NCBI GenBank assembly: GCA_017640725.1
Contig: JAEPQB010000003.1
Span: 480,704-544,703, forward strand
Direction: 5' to 3'
DNA from: Kordiimonadaceae bacterium
Lineage (GTDB): Bacteria > Pseudomonadota > Alphaproteobacteria > Sphingomonadales > Kordiimonadaceae
DNA: 64,000 bases
Both the position numbers and the translations under genes were made by a program. The notes under the pieces are model-generated. The model did not search any database. It was not told the origin of the DNA and saw only the letters and a program-made list of their open reading frames with translations. Position 1 is the stretch's first letter, and each line of letters begins with the position of its first letter. Shown here in pieces: positions 26,246-35,425 of the stretch.

Positions 26246-27631
26246 CTAAGCGTCTGTATCTTGCTTACCAGACAAGCCTAACGATTTAAGTTTACGATGC
26301 AAAGCCGATCGTTCCATGCCGATAAAAGCAGCCGTGCGCGAGATATTGCCGCTGAAACGGTTGATTTGAACCTTCAAATACTCTCGCTCAAACGCTTCGC
26401 GCGCTTCCCGCAGCGGTGTTGTCATGATCGAATTATTGCCACCCGTCTGCAGTAGATCACCTGAACCTGTTGTAACTTCCTGGGGCAAGTCTTCAGATGT
26501 AATAATCGCTCCCGGTTCGTCCGGGCCCATAATTACCACACGTTCCATGATATTTTTCAGTTGGCGCACATTGCCCGGCCAATCGTAGGACTGCAGCGCA
26601 GCGATTGCGTCTTCACCCAAAGAAAACTGCGGGCGCCCGGTTGCGGCAGAAAGGGCATCCAGAAAGCCGCGTGCGAGGGTTGGAATGTCTTCGCGCCGCT
26701 CGCTCAAGGACGCCATGGAAAGAGGCACCACATTTAGACGGTGATACAGGTCTTCTCTGAATCGGCCCTCAGCGATCTCATGAACCAAATCCCTGCTTGT
26801 CGCTGAAATAACGCGCACATCAACTTTTACGCCAGTGTTGCCGCCCACGCGCTCGAACGCCTGATCGGTCAGCACGCGCAGAATTTTTGCCTGTGTTGGC
26901 AAAGGCATGTCGGCCACTTCGTCGATAAACAGCGTGCCGCCATGGGCTTTTTCAAACAGGCCGGTTTTTACTACACCACCGTTTTGCTCAACACCGAACA
27001 GCTCCTGCTCCATCCGGTGGGGCTCCATCGAAGCCGCACTCACAATCACGAATGAACTACCGGACCTGTTGGACCGCACATGGATTTGCCGTGCCGCGAC
27101 TTCTTTACCGCTACCTGATGCGCCTTGTATCAGCACCCGGCTGTTGGTGGCCGCAACACGTTCAATACTTTGTCGCAAGCTGTTGATAATCGCGGAGCGA
27201 CCCGTGATATCGACAGAAAAGGCCGAGCGCTTTTTCAGTTCTTCATTCTCACGTTTCAACCGATCTGCTTCGGTAGCACGCTGAATTGTCAGGATCAATT
27301 GGTCCGCTTCAAAGGGCTTTTCAATAAAATCATAAGCCCCTTTCTTAATGGCCGCGACGGCGGTTTCGATATTGCCGTGGCCGGAAATCACGATAACAGG
27401 TAGGTCTTTGTGACGAGACTTCACAAGCTCCAGAATTTCAAGGCCATCCAGTTTGCTTCCCTGCAACCAAATGTCCAAAACCATCAGGGATGGCAGACGG
27501 GCTTCAATCTCAGCCAATCCGCTGTCGCTATCGTGGGCCGTACGGGTGGCGTAGCCCTCGTCTTCCAAAATGCCGGCGACCAATTCTCGAATGTCGGCTT
27601 CATCATCAATGATAAGAATATCAAGTGCCAT
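26246..27631 (-). CDS. ntrX: Response regulator NtrX lacking the GAFTGA loop
   Basis: The 461-residue protein has a receiver (Asp53 in VLDIWL), an AAA+ domain with Walker A GASGSGKE (170-177) and Walker B TLFIDEVADMP, and a Fis-type helix-turn-helix at the end (SRTAAFIGMERSALHRKLK). The loop that contacts sigma-54, GAFTGA, is replaced by VEQNGGV; the neighbouring NtrC keeps GAFTGA. So NtrX is unlikely to activate sigma-54 promoters and may act as a sigma-70 regulator or repressor. It controls nitrogen, redox and envelope genes in relatives. ntrY lies 23 bases upstream. Confidence 0.93.
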   Translation of the reverse strand: MALDILIIDDEADIRELVAGILEDEGYATRTAHDSDSGLAEIEARLPSLMVLDIWLQGSKLDGLEILELVKSRHKDLPVIVISGHGNIETAVAAIKKGAYDFIEKPFEADQLILTIQRATEADRLKRENEELKKRSAFSVDITGRSAIINSLRQSIERVAATNSRVLIQGASGSGKEVAARQIHVRSNRSGSSFVIVSAASMEPHRMEQELFGVEQNGGVVKTGLFEKAHGGTLFIDEVADMPLPTQAKILRVLTDQAFERVGGNTGVKVDVRVISATSRDLVHEIAEGRFREDLYHRLNVVPLSMASLSERREDIPTLARGFLDALSAATGRPQFSLGEDAIAALQSYDWPGNVRQLKNIMERVVIMGPDEPGAIITSEDLPQEVTTGSGDLLQTGGNNSIMTTPLREAREAFEREYLKVQINRFSGNISRTAAFIGMERSALHRKLKSLGLSGKQDTDA

Positions 27632-27654
27632 AGACAGCTAATTCCTCTAAACGT

Positions 27655-29997
27655 CTACTCTGCTGCGGCCGGGTGACTTTCGGCCTCTTGGTTGTTTTCT
27701 GCTTGTTCTGCCCTGCGCTCCAACGTCTGGTGCGAGAAGGTCAGAACAACCCTGGCGCCGATGGGTGACCTATCGGCTATGCGGACGGAACCCCCATGCT
27801 CTTCCATAATGCGGCGAACGATGGCCAAACCAAGGCCCGTACCTTTCGAGCGGGTGGTTACATATGGTTCCATCAGTCGGTCTTTCTGTGCTGCAGGCAG
27901 GCCAAGACCATTATCTTCCACTCTGATGATGGTCTTGTCGTCGGCTTGCATCAGGGAAAGTCGCACAAACCCGGGCTCCAGGGTGTCGCCGCCATCCAAT
28001 TTGTCTTTTGAGACACGCGCTTCGACAGCTTCAGCGGCATTTTTAAGGACATTGGTAAGCGCCTGGCCAACCAATCGACCATCACATTTAATCAGTTCAA
28101 GTCGCTCATCAATTTCAGCGGTGAACTGGATGTCAGGTGCAGCCACCTCCTGCAAGAACACAGACTGCCGCGCAACATCAGCAATGTCGGTTTCCCGGTA
28201 AAGCGGCGCTGGCATGCGGGAGAAGGACGAAAATTCGTCGACCATTCTTCTAAGGTCACCCACCTGCCTAATGATCGTATCGGTGCACTGACCAAACACC
28301 CCGCTATCGTCAGCGATATCTTTGGCATACTTGCGCTTCAGACGCTCTGCGGACAGTTGGATGGGTGTAAGCGGGTTTTTGATCTCATGCGCAATGCGCC
28401 TTGCCACATCTGCCCATGCGGCAGTTCGTTGGTCAGCCAATTGCTCGGTCAGGTCATCAAAGGTAACCACATAGCCGCCAATCGCGCCGCTTTCCTGGCG
28501 TTCAGCAAATACCCGCACCATTAAGGTTCTGATTTCGCCTTCAATTTCAAGCTGGACCTCGCCTTTGGCTTCGCCCTCTTCCGCTTGCTCGCTTTCTTCC
28601 ACAATGTCCAAAAACTCGGGCACCACATTCGTGAGTTCTTTGCCCATTAAGTCTTCGGGCCTAAGGCCGAGAAGACTGAGCGACGAACGGTTCGGCAAGA
28701 ATACGCTACGGTCTTTCTGGAGCCCCATAACACCCGCAGAAACGCCTTCGAGCACTTCTTCGAGGAAGCGGCGTCGCTCATCCAATTCGTTATTGGCTTC
28801 AATCAGGGCATCCTGATGTTTGGCCAACTGGTCGGTCATACGGTTAAATGCACGGCTCAAAGTGCCGACTTCATCACCCGACGGCACTGTGGGCACGCGG
28901 GCTTGCAGATCGCCCTGTCCGACGCGGTCAGCCGCGTCTACGAGATTGGAAAGCGGGTTCACCAACCGGCTGGAGAACCAGAGGCCAATCCAGATTGCGG
29001 CAAGAAGAATAAGCAGTGCGACGATAATGAACACCACATTGAACTGCAGCTGAAATTCACTGCGCTGCCCCTCCAGGTTTTCATAGTCCTCCACGGCACT
29101 GCGGGTTGCATCCAGGTATCCAAGCACCTGGGGGCTAAGGTCCCGCGACACATAAAGATAAGTCGGCTGGAAAAACGACGTGAGCTTGATGAGGCCCGAA
29201 ACACTATTTCTGTCCTGATTGGTCGAAACGACAGTTTCGCCAGAGGCAGCCCGCGTCAGGAAAGTGCGCTCAATCTGCGGGGTGCTGAAAGAAAAGCCGT
29301 CGTTTGCGCCCGCGAGAATGTTCCCATCCTCTCCTTCTAGCTGCTGGATAATCACCACTTCTGAAAGGATGCGCGTTGTCAGCGCGGTTTCTGCGACCCT
29401 TTGCAGGGTCACATTGTCCCGCTGCTGTGCAAAGTTCAGTTGATTGAAAGCAAAAGCAATGGTCAACATATCCTTCTCAATGTTGACCCTGTGCTCAATC
29501 AGGTAAGTCTCAGCCACTTCCAAGGAGTTATTCAGCGTGAAACGCACCTTTTCGCTGAACCAGGACTGGATGCCAAACTCCAAAAACAATGCCGAAAACA
29601 CGGTCATAATAATTGGAGGAACAATAGCAATGCCGATGAAAAAGCTGGTCACACGTGTTTGAAGTCGCGATCCCGCTTTCATACCCTTGCGGGCAGTCCA
29701 GATACGCACAAACCAACGGCCAATGGCGACACCGAGGGCAAGCAGCAGTGCCAAATTCACAATGAGCAACACCCGCATGGTTTGGCCAGAAGTCACTTCT
29801 GAAAGTGAAGGTCGCTGCGACATTGCGATGTAGGTAGCAACCGCTGATGCAACTGCGAGAAATGCTAACAGCACTTCAAGCCTGCTCATCAAGTTAAGCT
29901 TGCGAGACCAAAGCATGAATTTTGCCCAACGACGGTTGGGAAGCTTTGGTGAAGCATCCATCACATTGGGGCGTGTATGTCTTTTACTTGCGCTCAT
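27655..29997 (-). CDS. ntrY: Sensor histidine kinase NtrY
   Basis: The 780-residue membrane kinase has helices at its N-terminus (about 40-60, 75-95, 120-150) and near 335-355 enclosing a periplasmic domain. A HAMP linker, a PAS domain with SVFLPNRSSLSLLGLRPEDL, a HisKA box with RRIAHEIKNPLTPIQLSAERL, and HATPase motifs (NVLKNAAEAV, VEDNGLGLP, GTGLGLAIV) follow. It phosphorylates NtrX, encoded directly downstream. The stimulus is linked to nitrogen or oxygen status in relatives. The 110-base gap upstream of it separates it from ntrC and may hold its own promoter. Confidence 0.94.
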   Translation of the reverse strand: MSASKRHTRPNVMDASPKLPNRRWAKFMLWSRKLNLMSRLEVLLAFLAVASAVATYIAMSQRPSLSEVTSGQTMRVLLIVNLALLLALGVAIGRWFVRIWTARKGMKAGSRLQTRVTSFFIGIAIVPPIIMTVFSALFLEFGIQSWFSEKVRFTLNNSLEVAETYLIEHRVNIEKDMLTIAFAFNQLNFAQQRDNVTLQRVAETALTTRILSEVVIIQQLEGEDGNILAGANDGFSFSTPQIERTFLTRAASGETVVSTNQDRNSVSGLIKLTSFFQPTYLYVSRDLSPQVLGYLDATRSAVEDYENLEGQRSEFQLQFNVVFIIVALLILLAAIWIGLWFSSRLVNPLSNLVDAADRVGQGDLQARVPTVPSGDEVGTLSRAFNRMTDQLAKHQDALIEANNELDERRRFLEEVLEGVSAGVMGLQKDRSVFLPNRSSLSLLGLRPEDLMGKELTNVVPEFLDIVEESEQAEEGEAKGEVQLEIEGEIRTLMVRVFAERQESGAIGGYVVTFDDLTEQLADQRTAAWADVARRIAHEIKNPLTPIQLSAERLKRKYAKDIADDSGVFGQCTDTIIRQVGDLRRMVDEFSSFSRMPAPLYRETDIADVARQSVFLQEVAAPDIQFTAEIDERLELIKCDGRLVGQALTNVLKNAAEAVEARVSKDKLDGGDTLEPGFVRLSLMQADDKTIIRVEDNGLGLPAAQKDRLMEPYVTTRSKGTGLGLAIVRRIMEEHGGSVRIADRSPIGARVVLTFSHQTLERRAEQAENNQEAESHPAAAE

Positions 29998-30032
29998 TCG
30001 ACGTCATTGATGCATAAATGCCACTATTGTTC

Positions 30033-30060
30033 TAGATATATCACAAACAAATTGTGGCAA
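30033..30060 (-). promoter_or_regulatory. Candidate promoter of ntrYX-trkAH
   Basis: On the minus strand TTGCCA and TATCTA are 16 bases apart, about 35 bases before the ntrY start. An ends-inverted GCCAC/GTGGC pair flanks the region and might bind a regulator. Consensus match is moderate. Confidence 0.3.
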
Positions 30061-30107
30061 AAATACTAACACCCTGCATTCATTACGCTTTTGTGCGCTT
30101 GGGACAG

Positions 30108-31565
30108 TTAAACACCGCTCTTGGTTGGCATTTGAATGTCAAGTTCACGGATCTTTTTCCGAAGGGTATTACGATTCAACCCAAGCAAATCCGCCGCTTT
30201 GACTTGATTGCCATTGGTCTCCGCAAGGACTTTCTGGATCAAGGGGCGTTCAATTTCCCTTAGAATTCGGGCGTGTAACCCAGGGGGTGGTAAACCATCT
30301 TCATGGAAATCGAAATACTGATCCAGGTGCATGCGGACCGTTTGAGACAGATTTCCTCCCGTAACATTCGCCATGATGCTCATCGGGCCACCGGCCAAGT
30401 CTGACGTCGACCTGTCAAATTCTGCTTTCACCGCAGTTCCGCTGATCTGGTTGCCAGGATGCAGGGCACACAGGCGGCGGATCAGGTTTTCGAGCTCGCG
30501 CACGTTGCCGGGCCAGTCAAAAGACTGCAGAACCTTTTTGGCACCGGCCGTCAGTGATTTATATGGCAGGCCGGATTCCGTGACTTTTTGTAGGAAATGC
30601 TCAGCCAGATCTGGAATATCTTCCGACCTCTCGCGAAGCGGCGGGATATTAAGAGGCACCACATTCAATCGGAAATACAAATCTTCCCGAAAATCACCTG
30701 AGTTCACCATGGACTTCAGGTTTTTGTTGGTTGCTGCAATGATACGGACATTGGTGCGAATGCTCGCAGCGCCACCAACTGTTCTATATTCGCCTTCCTG
30801 AAGTACTCTCAGTAGCCGTGTTTGCGCCTCGAGCGGCATGTCGCCAATTTCATCAAGGAAAAGCGTGCCGCCTTTGGCTTCCCCAAAACGGCCAAGCGTT
30901 CTTGTTTCAGCGCCTGTAAATGCGCCGCGTTCGTGGCCAAACAGTTCGCTTTCAATCAGCTCTTTCGGGATTGCGGCCATGTTCACAGGCACAAACGGGT
31001 TGTCACGGCGCGGGCCGTGGGCATGCAGTGCGCGGGCAACAAGCTCTTTACCTGTGCCGCTTTCACCTGTGATTAATACTGTTAGCTCTGTTTGAACCAC
31101 ACGTGCCATCGCCCGATAGATTTCCTGCATAGCGGGCGAGCGACCAATAAGAATGTTCTGGTCAGGCTCCTTGCGTTCCGCATCTGGCGCCGACGTTTTC
31201 TTAAGTGCTTTCTTAACAACGCCAACTAACTCATCAATATCAAATGGTTTTGGAAGATACTCAAAGGCACCATTATTGGTGGCATCCATTGCAGTGGACA
31301 AAGTATTTTGCGCACTCATGATGATGAATGGGAGCTCCGGTCTGGCTTCCAACAGTTCCGGCATTGCGTCCAGACCACTACCGCCGGGCATAAGGACATC
31401 AGAAATGACAACATCACCCTGACCTGACCGCACCAGGCGTTTCAGCTCTGGCACGTCTTCCGCCTCGACAACCATCCAACCTTCTTGACGTAGGGCCTCT
31501 CCAACCACCATTCGGATGGCTAGGTCATCATCTGCGACCACGATGGTGGCTTTGTTCTTAGTCAT
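30108..31565 (-). CDS. ntrC: Nitrogen regulation response regulator NtrC
   Basis: The 485-residue activator has a receiver with Asp56 (VVISDVLMPG), an AAA+ domain with Walker A GESGTGKE, the sigma-54 contact loop GAFTGA (in ERGAFTGAETR), Walker B FLDEIGDMP, and a Fis helix-turn-helix (KAADLLGLNRNTLRKKIREL). It activates sigma-54 promoters under nitrogen limitation. TTG 31580 and ATG 31574 are in frame, but GAGGA is best spaced for ATG 31565. It overlaps the end of ntrB by 8 bases. Confidence 0.95.
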   Translation of the reverse strand: MTKNKATIVVADDDLAIRMVVGEALRQEGWMVVEAEDVPELKRLVRSGQGDVVISDVLMPGGSGLDAMPELLEARPELPFIIMSAQNTLSTAMDATNNGAFEYLPKPFDIDELVGVVKKALKKTSAPDAERKEPDQNILIGRSPAMQEIYRAMARVVQTELTVLITGESGTGKELVARALHAHGPRRDNPFVPVNMAAIPKELIESELFGHERGAFTGAETRTLGRFGEAKGGTLFLDEIGDMPLEAQTRLLRVLQEGEYRTVGGAASIRTNVRIIAATNKNLKSMVNSGDFREDLYFRLNVVPLNIPPLRERSEDIPDLAEHFLQKVTESGLPYKSLTAGAKKVLQSFDWPGNVRELENLIRRLCALHPGNQISGTAVKAEFDRSTSDLAGGPMSIMANVTGGNLSQTVRMHLDQYFDFHEDGLPPPGLHARILREIERPLIQKVLAETNGNQVKAADLLGLNRNTLRKKIRELDIQMPTKSGV

Positions 31566-32655
31566 ATGAACCATCCTCAAAGAGTGCGAGTTGAACTCTG
31601 AAAATTGCGCCGCCGCCAGGCAGGTTGTCTGCGGTTACTGTGCCGCCAAAGTTTGACACATAGCGGGCCACCATCGAAAGGCCGAGCCCGGTGCCACCTG
31701 ACTTTCCAGTTACAAACGGATCAAACAGATGGCCTTTGATGTTTTCGGGGATACCAGGTCCGTTATCTATAACGGCAACCTCAACCGGCAAGCGTTTGCG
31801 CTTGCCGTCCGCGCCGCGGATCCAGATGCCATGGCGGTACGCAGTAGTGACAGTGATGTCTGCCTGGCCTTCGGCAGCTTCGTATGCGTTTTTGATAAGG
31901 TTTAGAAAGACTTGCACAAGTCGATCATAATTTCCGAGCACTGGCGGCAGTGACGGATCAAACTTGGGGCGAATGACGGCGTCTGATGCAAACCCGGCAG
32001 CAGCCAGGTTGAGCACGTGGTCCAACACCTCGTGAATATTTACAGATTCAATATTCTGTTCAACCGGAGCATTGAAGCTTTCAAGGTCATCAACAAGGTC
32101 TTTGATACGGTCAACTTCTTTACAGATTAGCTCTGTTAGCTGGAGGTGTTTTTCGTCGAGGGCCCGACCCATCAGTTGCGCTGCGCCCCGTATGCCGGAC
32201 AAGGGGTTCTTGATCTCATGCGCAAGCATGGAAGCGAGGCCGCTGACCGAGCGTGCCGCCGCGTCCATTTCGCTTTTTTTCTCCAGAAACGCTGTAATTC
32301 TGCGTGGCAATACAGAAAGAACGGTGACCCCTTCGTCCTCAACCGGATTGGCATGCAGATCGACCAGCTCTATGTCGCCGAGCGCTGGCTGGCACCGAAC
32401 ATCATAGCTATTGAGGGGGGCGTTTTCCTGACGTGCCCTTTCTACAAGGTCTGTGGCCGCCTGCCCGACGCCAGACAAAGCCATCAGTGGGCTACCAATA
32501 AGGCTTTCACGGCTGCGGCCAAGGATCGATTCTGAGTGAGCGTAAACCGCAGAAACACAATTGTCCTTGTCAATCGCAAGAACGCCCTGCCGCAGCCCGC
32601 TCAGGATCTTGTGGTCTTTCTCAGACGCGTACGGCAGGCCTTCAGGAAGGGTCAT
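31558..32655 (-). CDS. ntrB: Nitrogen regulation sensor kinase NtrB
   Basis: The 365-residue soluble kinase has a PAS domain (AVYAHSESILGRSRESLIGSP), the phospho-acceptor box MLAHEIKNPLSGIRGAAQLM, and HATPase motifs (NLIKNAYEAA, VIDNGPGIP, GTGLGLSMV). It phosphorylates and dephosphorylates NtrC under control of PII. Its ATG shares one base with the dusB stop (TAATG), and it overlaps ntrC, so dusB-ntrB-ntrC form one transcript. Confidence 0.95.
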   Translation of the reverse strand: MTLPEGLPYASEKDHKILSGLRQGVLAIDKDNCVSAVYAHSESILGRSRESLIGSPLMALSGVGQAATDLVERARQENAPLNSYDVRCQPALGDIELVDLHANPVEDEGVTVLSVLPRRITAFLEKKSEMDAAARSVSGLASMLAHEIKNPLSGIRGAAQLMGRALDEKHLQLTELICKEVDRIKDLVDDLESFNAPVEQNIESVNIHEVLDHVLNLAAAGFASDAVIRPKFDPSLPPVLGNYDRLVQVFLNLIKNAYEAAEGQADITVTTAYRHGIWIRGADGKRKRLPVEVAVIDNGPGIPENIKGHLFDPFVTGKSGGTGLGLSMVARYVSNFGGTVTADNLPGGGAIFRVQLALFEDGSYD

Positions 32656-33641
32656 TAGGCCGCCATTTGCTCACACAGGGGTGTGTAAAATTCGGTGATA
32701 GCCACTTTCACTTTTTCAGGGTCGTCTTCACGGTTCACGCTGTTGCGAAACTCAGCCGAGCCATGCAGGCCTTTGGTATACCAGCCAATGTGTTTGCGCG
32801 CGATACGGACGGCGGCTTCAACGCCGTAATGATGCAGCATATCTTCATAATGCTCGAGTAGCGTTGAGAGCTGCACGTCGAGAGTTGGGTCTGCCACTTT
32901 TTCACCCGAGCGCAAATACTGGATGGCTTGGTTGATGAACCAAGGGCGGCCATAAGTGCCGCGGCCAATCATGATGCCATCAGCGCCTGAATCCGCCAGT
33001 GCCTGGGTCACATCTGGGAAATCATTGATATCGCCGTTCACAATTACAGGAAGGTTTACGGCCTCTTTCACCTTGGCGACTTTTTTCCAGTCCGCATGGC
33101 CTTTGTAGAACTGGCAACGGGTGCGGCCATGCACGGTTACCATTTTGATCCCGGCCTGCTCCGCAATCTTGGCAAGCTCTGGCGCGTTGAAGCTGTTGTC
33201 ATCCCAGCCCAGGCGCATCTTGAGCGTAACTGGCAGGGAAACAGCGTTAACCGTCGCGTGGATAAGCTCACCAGCGTGGTCCAGATCACGCATCAGGCTG
33301 GAGCCCGCGTGGCCGTTAACAACCTTTTTCACGGGGCAGCCCATGTTGATATCAATGATTGCGGCACCGCGGTCTTCATTGAGTTTAGCTGCTTGCGCCA
33401 TTTTTGCGCCCTCGCAGCCTGCAAGCTGAACCGACATCGGGAACTCTTCCGCGCAGTTGGTTGACATCTTCATGCTGCGCTCTGTTGCCCGGATCATGGC
33501 TTCAGATGCAATCATCTCTGAAACCACGAGACCCGCACCAAAACGCTTCACCAAGCGACGGAACGGCATATCTGTTACGCCCGACATCGGCGCAAGAATA
33601 ACCGGGTCTTTGATTTCTACTGGACCAATGTTAATAGCCAT
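32655..33641 (-). CDS. dusB: tRNA-dihydrouridine synthase DusB
   Basis: The 328-residue FMN enzyme reduces uridine in the D-loop of tRNA. Family motifs are visible: [15 protein letters not shown], the catalytic Cys in [20 protein letters not shown] and [10 protein letters not shown]. The gene heads the ntrBC operon, an order shared by many proteobacteria where dusB precedes fis or ntrB. A 17-bp palindrome lies just upstream between it and the divergent ispDF. Confidence 0.94.
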   Translation of the reverse strand: MAINIGPVEIKDPVILAPMSGVTDMPFRRLVKRFGAGLVVSEMIASEAMIRATERSMKMSTNCAEEFPMSVQLAGCEGAKMAQAAKLNEDRGAAIIDINMGCPVKKVVNGHAGSSLMRDLDHAGELIHATVNAVSLPVTLKMRLGWDDNSFNAPELAKIAEQAGIKMVTVHGRTRCQFYKGHADWKKVAKVKEAVNLPVIVNGDINDFPDVTQALADSGADGIMIGRGTYGRPWFINQAIQYLRSGEKVADPTLDVQLSTLLEHYEDMLHHYGVEAAVRIARKHIGWYTKGLHGSAEFRNSVNREDDPEKVKVAITEFYTPLCEQMAA

Positions 33642-33664
33642 AGGACAACCTACTCAACTCGAAC

Positions 33665-33681
33665 TGCCTAATAATTAGGCA
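33665..33681. promoter_or_regulatory. 17-bp perfect palindrome in the dusB/ispDF divergent gap
   Basis: TGCCTAAT and ATTAGGCA are perfect inverted arms around one A. It lies 24 bases before the dusB start and 47 before ispDF, the position of a dimer-binding operator controlling one or both genes. The binding protein is unknown. Confidence 0.5.
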
Positions 33682-33727
33682 CTGCTTATGCCAGAAGTCG
33701 ATTCAAAAATCTATAGTGAGATTTTGC

Positions 33728-34918
33728 ATGGCTGATACGCCTGAAAAACAGGGGAAACAAGCCATTATTGTTGTGGCTGGTGGCCGGGGAAGCCGCGCCG
33801 GGGACGGCCTGCCGAAACAATATCGTGCGGTTGGCGGTGTGCCCCTTATCCGGCGCACGGTCCTTGCGTTGCAGTCAGCCTTGCCAGATGCATATGTTCA
33901 AGTCGTGATTCACCCCGATGACAAAGAGCTATTTGAAAAGGCCATCGAAGGGCTGGAAAACATTCTGCCGCCTGCTCATGGGGGCGACAGCCGTCAGCAA
34001 AGTGTTTTCAATGGCTTGCAGGCTCTAACGGAGTTGGCGCCGGATCAAGTTTATATCCATGACGCGGCGCGGCCTTTTGTTTCGCCCACGGTTATCGACG
34101 CATTAACTGCTGCTCTGGACGTCGGAAGCAAAGCCGCTGTGCCCGTTGTCCCGATTGTGGATACTTTGGTACGAGAGGTCGATGGCGGTCGGGACCCTGT
34201 CGATCGACCCGGATTAGTTGCTGTGCAAACGCCGCAAGCATTTGAATTTAAATCGATTTTCGGTGCACACCAACAACTGGCAGGCCAGGAGCTGACCGAC
34301 GACGCCTCCGTGTTCGAGGCGGCTGGCGGCACCGTTGCGCATGTTCCTGGGGCTGCGGACAACTTTAAAATTACGAGACCAGAAGACTTTGAGAAAGCAG
34401 AGCATATGACCCGTTCCACTTTAAGTGATATCAGAATGGGGTCGGGTTACGACGTGCACCGCTTCGAAGCCGGTGACCATGTGTGGCTGTGTGGTATGAA
34501 AATTCCTTTTTCCAAAAGCCTGAAAGGTCATTCGGATGCTGATGTTGGCCTTCATGCGCTAACCGATGCAATTCTGGCGGCCATTTCGGACGGCGACATT
34601 GGTGCGCATTTCCCGCCAACTGACGAGCGATGGCGCGGGGCGCCCAGTGATGTGTTCTTGTCGTTCGCAGCGTCGCGGGTGCACGCTCTCGGCGGAGATT
34701 TCAACCAATTAGGTGTGCTACTGGTCTGCGAAGCTCCAAAAATCAGACCACATGTGGAGACCATGCGGGCCCGCATCGCCGAGATTGTCGGTATCGATGT
34801 TTCAAGAGTGAGCGTGCAAGCAACCACCACCGAAAAGCTTGGCTTTACCGGCCGCGGCGAAGGCATTGCAGCACAGGCAACCGCAACGGTTGCCCTACCC
34901 GCAGGACCAAGCGCATGA
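33728..34918 (+). CDS. ispDF: Bifunctional IspD/IspF enzyme of the MEP isoprenoid pathway
   Basis: The 396-residue fusion makes CDP-methylerythritol (IspD, residues 10-230; motif VVAGGRGSRAGDGLPKQYR) and then the cyclic diphosphate (IspF, 235-396; GSGYDVHRF with metal-binding Asp/His and GHSDADVGLHALTDA). The fusion skips IspE, which is encoded elsewhere. Fused IspDF is common in alphaproteobacteria. A GTG at 33716 is in frame, but ATG 33728 starts just before the conserved region with a GTGAG ahead. Its stop overlaps pgpA by four bases. Confidence 0.95.
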   Translation: MADTPEKQGKQAIIVVAGGRGSRAGDGLPKQYRAVGGVPLIRRTVLALQSALPDAYVQVVIHPDDKELFEKAIEGLENILPPAHGGDSRQQSVFNGLQALTELAPDQVYIHDAARPFVSPTVIDALTAALDVGSKAAVPVVPIVDTLVREVDGGRDPVDRPGLVAVQTPQAFEFKSIFGAHQQLAGQELTDDASVFEAAGGTVAHVPGAADNFKITRPEDFEKAEHMTRSTLSDIRMGSGYDVHRFEAGDHVWLCGMKIPFSKSLKGHSDADVGLHALTDAILAAISDGDIGAHFPPTDERWRGAPSDVFLSFAASRVHALGGDFNQLGVLLVCEAPKIRPHVETMRARIAEIVGIDVSRVSVQATTTEKLGFTGRGEGIAAQATATVALPAGPSA

Positions 34919-35412
34919 AGCAGACCCTCGATACATGGCAAGACCGTCACAGCTCCCCCTATTTTTGGTTGGTGACCTTCTTTGGTTCGGGCCTTATAAA
35001 ACCCGCGCCGGGTACATGGGGCTCGCTTGCCGGGCTTATCGTTGGCATAGGTCTTCTTGAGGTCCTCGGTGTCACCGAATTCGCCCTTGCAATCGTTGGC
35101 GTCACAATTCTGGGTACTTTCACGATTAACAAAGTGGAAAAAGCCAGCGGCATTCATGATGCACCTGAAATTGTCATTGATGAGGTCGTGGGCATTTGGA
35201 TAGCAACGCTACCATTTTATTATTCACCTGCGACCTGGTGGGGGTTTGCCGCGGCCTTCGCGCTGTTTCGCTTTTTTGACATCATCAAACCCTGGCCCAT
35301 CGGTTGGCTGGACAAACGTGTTTCAGGTGGTTTTGGCGTTATGATTGACGACATCGTTGCTGGCATCTTCGCGCTTGTTGGGATACACATCCTTACAACT
35401 GTTTTAGCGTAG
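34915..35412 (+). CDS. pgpA: Phosphatidylglycerophosphatase A
   Basis: The 165-residue membrane enzyme removes phosphate from phosphatidylglycerol phosphate. Family marks are FFGSGLIKPAPGTWGSLAGL and the catalytic-site segment EIVIDEVVGIWIA, followed by RFFDIIKPWPIGWLD and IDDIVAG. It has about four membrane helices. The ATG overlaps the ispDF stop (ATGA), and the YeiH gene follows after 13 bases. Confidence 0.92.
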   Translation: MKQTLDTWQDRHSSPYFWLVTFFGSGLIKPAPGTWGSLAGLIVGIGLLEVLGVTEFALAIVGVTILGTFTINKVEKASGIHDAPEIVIDEVVGIWIATLPFYYSPATWWGFAAAFALFRFFDIIKPWPIGWLDKRVSGGFGVMIDDIVAGIFALVGIHILTTVLA

Positions 35413-35425
35413 CAAGGATCCCCTA

